This document shows positions 59,591 to 64,000 of a stretch of 64,000 nt of DNA, piece by piece; within the stretch, counting starts at the first letter, position 1; each line of letters begins with the position of its first letter. The stretch is from Antarcticirhabdus aurantiaca (GTDB lineage Bacteria; Pseudomonadota; Alphaproteobacteria; Rhizobiales; Rhizobiaceae). The stretch spans positions 186,001 to 250,000 of the forward strand of contig NZ_VTOM01000004.1 in the NCBI RefSeq assembly GCF_009765365.1, written 5' to 3'. A program made the translations under genes and the position numbers. The notes beneath the pieces were generated by a model. The model ran no database searches, was not told the origin of the DNA, and saw only the letters and a list, made by a program, of their open reading frames with translations.

Positions 59591-61630
59591 TCAGCGAGCC
59601 AGCAGTTTCCGGATCTCGGCGGCCAGCTGGTCCTGGCTATAGGGCTTGCCGAGCCTCGGCAGTTCCAGGCGCGCACCCGACGGAAGCTCGGCATAGCCGG
59701 TCGCCAGGAGGATCGGCATGCCGGGGCACAGGGCGAGCGCCGCCTCGGCCAATTCCGCGCCGTTCATGCGGGGCATGGAGAAGTCGGTGATCATCAGGTC
59801 GAAGGGGCCGTCGCTGCGCAGGATCTCGAGAGCCTGCGGGCCGGAGTTCGCCTCGACGACCTCGTGGCCGAGATCCTCCAGCATGTCGAGCGTGCTCATC
59901 GCGATCAGCATGTCGTCGTCCACCGCCAGGATGCGCGCCCGGATCGGATCGGCCGGCTCCTTCGGCGCCGCCGGCGGCGGCGCCGGGACGACCGCGTCCG
60001 ACACGGCCGCCGCCTCGGCGGCCGGCAGCCAGAGCTCGGCGCGCGTGCCCTGTCCCGGCTCGCTCGACAAGCGCAGGGCACCGTGGAGCTGGACGGCGAG
60101 GCCGTGGATCATGGACAGCCCGAGCCCGGTGCCCTTGCCCACCCCCTTGGTGGAGAAGAAGGGCTCCGTCGCCTTCTTCAGCGTGTCCGCGTCCATGCCC
60201 TGGCCCGTGTCGGACACGGTGAGCCGCACGTAGTCGCCGGGCACCAGATCGCCGTCGGCGGGAGCGGGCTCGACCTCGATCACCAGCTCGCCGCCGTTCG
60301 GCATGGCGTCGCGGGCGTTGACGGCGAGGTTGAGGACCGCGAGCTCCAGCTGGTTCGCGTCGACCATCGCGATCGGTGCCGTGGCGGGAAGGTCGAGCCG
60401 GAATTCGACGGAGCTCCCGAGCGAACGTTCGAGAAGGTCGGTCATGCCGCCGAGAAGCTCGGACAGGTTCCGCGGCTCGACCACGAGCTCCTGGCGCCGC
60501 GCGAAGGCAAGGAGGCGCTGGGTCAGCGCAGCGCCGCGCTGCGCACCCTTCAAGGCGCCGTCGATCAGGCGCGCCGCGCGCGGGTCGTCGCCCAGATGCT
60601 TGCGCAGGAGGTCGAGGTTGCCGAGAACGGCCATCAGGAGGTTGTTGAAGTCGTGCGCGACCCCGCCCGTCAGCTGCCCGATCGCCTCCATCTTCTGGCT
60701 CTGGCGAAGCAGCGTTTCCGTGCGCTCGCGCTGATCGACCTCCGACATGACGACCCGGTGCGCCGCCTCGAGCTCGGCCGTGCGCGCAGCGACCCGCGCT
60801 TCCAGCGTCTCGTTCAAGCGACGCAGGCTCTCTTCCGCCGTCCGGCGCTCGGTGATGTCGGCCGACACGCCGACGAGCCTGACCTTGCGTCCGTCGCGGT
60901 CGTGGACGACCCGGCCGTTGATCGCCGCCCAGTGGGTCGAGCCGTCGCGCCAAAGGGTCCGGTACTCGATGGTGTAGTCGGCGCCCGTCTCGACGCTGTC
61001 GCCCACGGCCGATCGCATTCGCGCCTCGTCGTCGGGATGGATGCTGCCCAGGAGCTCGGAATAGCCGAAGGTCTCCTCCGGCGCGTAGCCGAAGATGGCC
61101 TTGCAGGTGGCCGAGGCCGTCAGCTCCCAGGTCGTGAGATCGAGTTCCCAGGAACCGAGCCGTCCGGCAAGAAGCGCGGTTCGCAGCCGCTGCTCGCCTT
61201 CGTGCAGCTCCTCCATGCGCGTGCGCGCTTCGAGCTGGCGCTGGCGCCCGCGCGCGGCGGTCCTGGCCAGGCTGATAAAGGACGTCGGATGAAAGGGGCG
61301 TTCGAGAAACGAAACGTTGCGCAGCACCTCCGCCAACCGGGCGGCGCTGGGATTGCGCTCCGGCCCGCCGCCGCGCTGGGTGAGGACGATGAACTGGAAG
61401 TCGGACCAGGCGGGCTGCGCCGTCAATCGCGCCGTCAGACCGCGCAGGTCGGCCGAGCGCAGGGTCTCCTCGGTGACGATGGCGAAGCACGCGCTGTCGT
61501 CGATGCGGTTCTCGAGACCGGGCAGATCGCCGCAAATGTCGGCTTCGAGCCCGGCCTCCCGCAGGATGGCCGCCGCGAGTTCGGCATCACGCCCTTTGGG
61601 AGCGAGGATCAGGACGTGCGGCTCGCTCAC
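59591..61630 (-). CDS. hybrid sensor histidine kinase with PAS and receiver domains
   Basis: A 679-residue protein. Residues ~1-125 form a receiver-like domain that lacks the phospho-Asp (AIVTEETL) and the Lys (LERPF). A PAS_3 domain follows (LGSIHPDDEARM, AINGRVVHDRDG, ~155-275), a short coiled coil, the HisKA box IGQLTGGVAHDFNNLL (~325), the HATPase (NARDAMPNGG, DTGQGMDADT, GTGLGLSMIHGL), and a complete C-terminal receiver (ILAVDDDML, LMITDFSMP, LGKPYS). GTG 61628-61630 is 1 nt from the end of the KaiC-like gene. Soluble, probably cytoplasmic. Confidence 0.93.
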   Translation of the reverse strand: MSEPHVLILAPKGRDAELAAAILREAGLEADICGDLPGLENRIDDSACFAIVTEETLRSADLRGLTARLTAQPAWSDFQFIVLTQRGGGPERNPSAARLAEVLRNVSFLERPFHPTSFISLARTAARGRQRQLEARTRMEELHEGEQRLRTALLAGRLGSWELDLTTWELTASATCKAIFGYAPEETFGYSELLGSIHPDDEARMRSAVGDSVETGADYTIEYRTLWRDGSTHWAAINGRVVHDRDGRKVRLVGVSADITERRTAEESLRRLNETLEARVAARTAELEAAHRVVMSEVDQRERTETLLRQSQKMEAIGQLTGGVAHDFNNLLMAVLGNLDLLRKHLGDDPRAARLIDGALKGAQRGAALTQRLLAFARRQELVVEPRNLSELLGGMTDLLERSLGSSVEFRLDLPATAPIAMVDANQLELAVLNLAVNARDAMPNGGELVIEVEPAPADGDLVPGDYVRLTVSDTGQGMDADTLKKATEPFFSTKGVGKGTGLGLSMIHGLAVQLHGALRLSSEPGQGTRAELWLPAAEAAAVSDAVVPAPPPAAPKEPADPIRARILAVDDDMLIAMSTLDMLEDLGHEVVEANSGPQALEILRSDGPFDLMITDFSMPRMNGAELAEAALALCPGMPILLATGYAELPSGARLELPRLGKPYSQDQLAAEIRKLLAR

Positions 61631-61631
61631 C

Positions 61632-63140
61632 TTAGATGTCGGCCTCGGGCGCGATGAGCGCGGAGGTCACGGGCGCGGTCTCGACGAGCGTCGGCACGCC
61701 GCGCAGGACGCCCTGGAAGCCCGTGATCGGCGCTCCGAGGCTGAGCCCGCCCTCGTTGATGCGATATTCCCGGATGGTGTCCTCGTGTCGCCCGGACCGT
61801 TTCTTGATCACCGACACCGCGCGCCGGACCGTCCCCAGCGCCTCGAAATAGCGCAGGAGGATCACCGTGTCGGCGAGATAGGTCACGTCGACGGGCGTCT
61901 TCATGTCGCCGACGAGGCCGTGCTGGGCCAGCGTCAGGAAGGTCGTCGCACCCTGCCGGTTCAGGTACTGCAGGAGCTCGTGGATGTGGAGGACGAGCGC
62001 GTTCTCCTGCGGCATGGAAGCCTGATAGCCGTTGAGGCTGTCGATCACGACGGTCTTCGCCTGCGCCTTGTCGACGTAATCGCGAACGCGCTGGGCGAAC
62101 TCCCCCGGCGAGAGTTCGGCGGCGTCGACCTGCTCGATGTGCAGGAGGCCGGCGGCTCGCATGGCTTCGAAGTCGAAGCCGAGAGCTCGCGTGCGGTCGA
62201 GAAGCAGTCCCAGCTCCTCGTCGAACACGAAAATGGCCGCCCGCTCGCCGCGCGCGATCGCGGCGGCGACGAACTGGAAGCTGAAGGTGCTCTTCCCCGT
62301 CCCCGCCGGACCGAGAACCAGCGTGCTCGAGCCCTGCTCGATGCCGCCGCCCAGAAGAGCATCGAGTTCCGGGATGTCGCTCGTGTTCTGGGTGCGATCG
62401 AAGTGCGTCCTGTGCTCGGCCGACACCAGGCGCGGAAACACGGCGACGCCGCCGCGCCGGATGGCGAAGTCGTGATAGCCGCCCCGGAAGCGCTGGCCGC
62501 GGTACTTCATGACGCGCAGGCGCCGGCGCTCGGCACCGTAGTCGGGCGCGAGCTCCTCCAGCTTGACCACTCCGTGCGCGACGCTGTGCACCGTCTTGTC
62601 CATCGACTCCGACGTGAGATCGTCGAGAAGGAGCACGGTCGCGCCCTGGCGGGCGAAGTAGTGCTTGATGGACAGGATCTGGCGGCGGTAGCGCAGGGAG
62701 CTTTGGGCGAGGAGACGGATCTCCGACAGGCTGTCGAGAACGACGCGGGCGGGCTTGACTCGCTCGAAGGCCTGGAAGATCGCCCTCGTGGCTTCGCCCA
62801 GCTCCAGGTCGGACGAGTAGAGGAGGCTCTGCTCGCGATCAGTATCGAGCAGGGCGTCGGGCGGGATCAGCTCGAAGACCTCGACGTTGTCGTCGATCGT
62901 CCAGCCGTGCGAGGCGGCGGTTTCCCGAAGCTCCTGCTCGGTTTCCGAGAGCGTGATGTAGAGGCCCGTCTCGCCGTCCTCGGCGCCGGTCAGGAGGAAG
63001 CGGAGCGCGATGGTGGTCTTGCCCGTGCCCGGGCTTCCCTCGAGCAGGAAGACGTGGCCCTGCGACAAGCCTCCCGACAGAATGTCGTCGAGACCGGGAA
63101 CGCCCGTCCTGGCCATGGGCCGCAAGCCGTCGCTAGTCAC
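61632..63140 (-). CDS. KaiC-like double-domain ATPase
   Basis: A 502-residue protein with two RecA/KaiC domains. Domain 1 has Walker A GSPGTGKTT and Walker B RVVLDSLSE; domain 2 has GPAGTGKST and TVVIDSLNGY. The C-terminal segment DVTYLADTVILLRYFE aligns with the KaiC CII autophosphorylation region; the two adjacent phosphosites (Ser431/Thr432 in cyanobacteria) would be Thr and Tyr. GTG 63138-63140 has a GGAGG site five bases upstream. There is no KaiA or KaiB gene in the window. The gene overlaps the HigA-like gene by 8 nt and abuts the kinase gene. Confidence 0.9.
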   Translation of the reverse strand: MTSDGLRPMARTGVPGLDDILSGGLSQGHVFLLEGSPGTGKTTIALRFLLTGAEDGETGLYITLSETEQELRETAASHGWTIDDNVEVFELIPPDALLDTDREQSLLYSSDLELGEATRAIFQAFERVKPARVVLDSLSEIRLLAQSSLRYRRQILSIKHYFARQGATVLLLDDLTSESMDKTVHSVAHGVVKLEELAPDYGAERRRLRVMKYRGQRFRGGYHDFAIRRGGVAVFPRLVSAEHRTHFDRTQNTSDIPELDALLGGGIEQGSSTLVLGPAGTGKSTFSFQFVAAAIARGERAAIFVFDEELGLLLDRTRALGFDFEAMRAAGLLHIEQVDAAELSPGEFAQRVRDYVDKAQAKTVVIDSLNGYQASMPQENALVLHIHELLQYLNRQGATTFLTLAQHGLVGDMKTPVDVTYLADTVILLRYFEALGTVRRAVSVIKKRSGRHEDTIREYRINEGGLSLGAPITGFQGVLRGVPTLVETAPVTSALIAPEADI

Positions 63141-63480
63141 CAAAGCCTCCGATCAACTTCAGCATCTCGGGCGGAAGCGTATGAATGGGATAATCGGTCG
63201 TCTCGACCGCGGCCGGGTCCAACCGGTCGAGGTCATGTTCATTCTGGCGCATGAGCCAGACGCGTCCAGGCACGCCGCAGAAGCGCTGGAGGCGCAGGGC
63301 CATGTCCGGCGAGATACCCGCCTGCCCGCTCAGGATCCGGTGGAGGGTCTGGCGGGTGACGCCGAGGTCGCGCGAGGCCTGGGTCACCGAGAGGCTCAGA
63401 ACCGGCAGGACGTGACGGCGCAGCAGGGTTCCCGGATGCGCCGCCCGGCCGACCCACTCCCTTGGTTCCACAGTGTTCAT
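63133..63480 (-). CDS. higA: HigA/VapI-like HTH protein
   Basis: A 115-residue protein. HPGTLLRRHVLPVLSLSVTQ, ASRDLGVTRQTLHRILSGQA and SPDMALRLQRFCGVPGRVWL are classic HigA-family antitoxin HTH features. No HigB toxin gene is next to it: upstream (63481-63706) there is no ORF resembling a RelE-fold toxin. Its 3' end overlaps the KaiC-like gene by 8 nt, so it is probably a regulator of the KaiC-kinase operon rather than a simple antitoxin. ATG 63478-63480 gives the usual N-terminus. Confidence 0.85.
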   Translation of the reverse strand: MNTVEPREWVGRAAHPGTLLRRHVLPVLSLSVTQASRDLGVTRQTLHRILSGQAGISPDMALRLQRFCGVPGRVWLMRQNEHDLDRLDPAAVETTDYPIHTLPPEMLKLIGGFGD

Positions 63481-63706
63481 CGCTTCCTGTAACGTTTGGC
63501 GCGACAGCTGGCAATGCGAGCGGGAGCCCGCAGCCTCGGCCGCGCTCCGGCTCGCGGACACGTCCCGGACGACGTGTCGGCTCCATCGATTTTCCGGGGG
63601 GCGCTCGCCCGATCTTCCTCTCCGTCAAGGCCGATCCGGCCGAGAGGACCGTGGCGACGGCCGCTGCTGCCCATACACCCTCGAGCCGGCGGCTGGACGA
63701 GGGTGC

Positions 63707-64000
63707 TCAGTCCCCGCGACCCGGAGATCGCAGCATCTGCAGAAGCTCCAGGGCGTTCTGGGTGGCGGCCCCGTGCATGGTGTTGTCGTAGATGGTCCAC
63801 ACCTCCGCTCCACCTGCGCCGAGCGCCGCGACGGCCTCCGCGTGGCTCTCGATCCGGCGCCGGTCATACGGCGAGTCGTAGATCCGCGGCGAGCCGTGCA
63901 GACGGAAGTAGACGATCCCCGCCCAGCCTCCGGGCTGGGCCGCATCCGCCGAGAGGGCTGGATCGGCCGCGACCCGCGCCACGCCGTGCCGCTGCAGGAG
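63707..64000 (-). CDS. DUF72-domain protein (5' end outside window)
   Basis: The C-terminal ~97 residues are visible: ARVAADPALSADAAQPGGWA, IVYFRLHGSPRIYDSPYDRR and EVWTIYDNTMHGAATQNALE. These are hallmarks of the DUF72 (YecE-like) TIM-barrel family, whose function is unsettled. The remainder and the start are beyond the right edge. It ends about 225 nt upstream of the HigA-like gene. Confidence 0.87.
   Translation of the reverse strand, partial: LLQRHGVARVAADPALSADAAQPGGWAGIVYFRLHGSPRIYDSPYDRRRIESHAEAVAALGAGGAEVWTIYDNTMHGAATQNALELLQMLRSPGRGD

Noticed and set aside
63133-63706. Classical HigBA toxin-antitoxin module
   Set aside because: Only the antitoxin-like gene is present; no RelE-fold toxin frame on either strand nearby.
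1-64000. CRISPR arrays, tRNA, rRNA genes, prophage
   Set aside because: No regularly spaced repeats, cloverleaf-like sequences, rRNA segments or phage structural genes were recognised.

Overview
The window looks like chromosomal DNA of a high-GC alphaproteobacterium, most likely a Hyphomicrobiales (Rhizobiales) member. Pointers are the GC-rich third codon positions, the TIGR02300-type acidic protein with the FYDLN-like start, several Rmf-like small proteins, IS427-group IS5 elements, KaiC/histidine-kinase genes and many NitT/TauT-type ABC systems. I cannot name the genus from sequence alone.

Left part (1-15.7 kb): the start of an SDR oxidoreductase, a cyanide-insensitive-type cytochrome bd operon (cydA-cydB plus a tiny DUF2474 protein), and a long leftward transport operon. 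That operon holds a NitT/TauT ABC importer, an uncharacterised 224-aa protein, an LVIVD beta-propeller, a cupin, a complete tripartite tricarboxylate transporter (TctCBA) and a COG0523 metallochaperone GTPase. A rightward TSUP permease-GntR pair diverges from it; palindromes in the shared intergenic region are candidate operators.

Middle part (15.7-38.2 kb): an organosulfur-type island cut up by insertion sequences. It holds an ssuABCD-like operon ending in a truncated cysE, a second Ssu-like ABC system with a TPR protein and an NtaA/DszA-like monooxygenase, a third flavin monooxygenase followed by a truncated acyl-CoA-dehydrogenase-like gene, a DszB-like/solute-binding gene missing its N-terminus, a LysR regulator and a peptide-type binding protein. 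IS5 and IS3 elements sit at the breaks. Two IS5 elements lie in tandem sharing CTAG target sites, and an intact IS3 element replaces the junction of two catabolic genes. A separate three-gene unit encodes a family-3 binding protein, a SCO copper protein and a MauG-like dihaem peroxidase.

Right-middle (38.2-51.9 kb): small-molecule metabolism genes (GlcG-like, SDR, glyoxalase-fold, MRJP/yellow-like protein, MFS exporter, SemiSWEET, Tat-exported amidohydrolase, secreted double ABM protein, LysR), a broken SMI1/KNR4 gene, a TPR-DUF218 protein, an IS5 remnant and an apparently intact IS with a target duplication.

Right part (51.9-64 kb): regulatory and stress genes. These are a divergent XRE/PAS pair, MarR, three Rmf-like small proteins, a string of very small overlapping genes, cold-shock protein, transglutaminase-like protein, a stand-alone receiver, and a leftward HigA-like/KaiC-like/hybrid-kinase operon, ending in a partial DUF72 gene. 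I see no rRNA, tRNA, CRISPR array, phage or replication origin.
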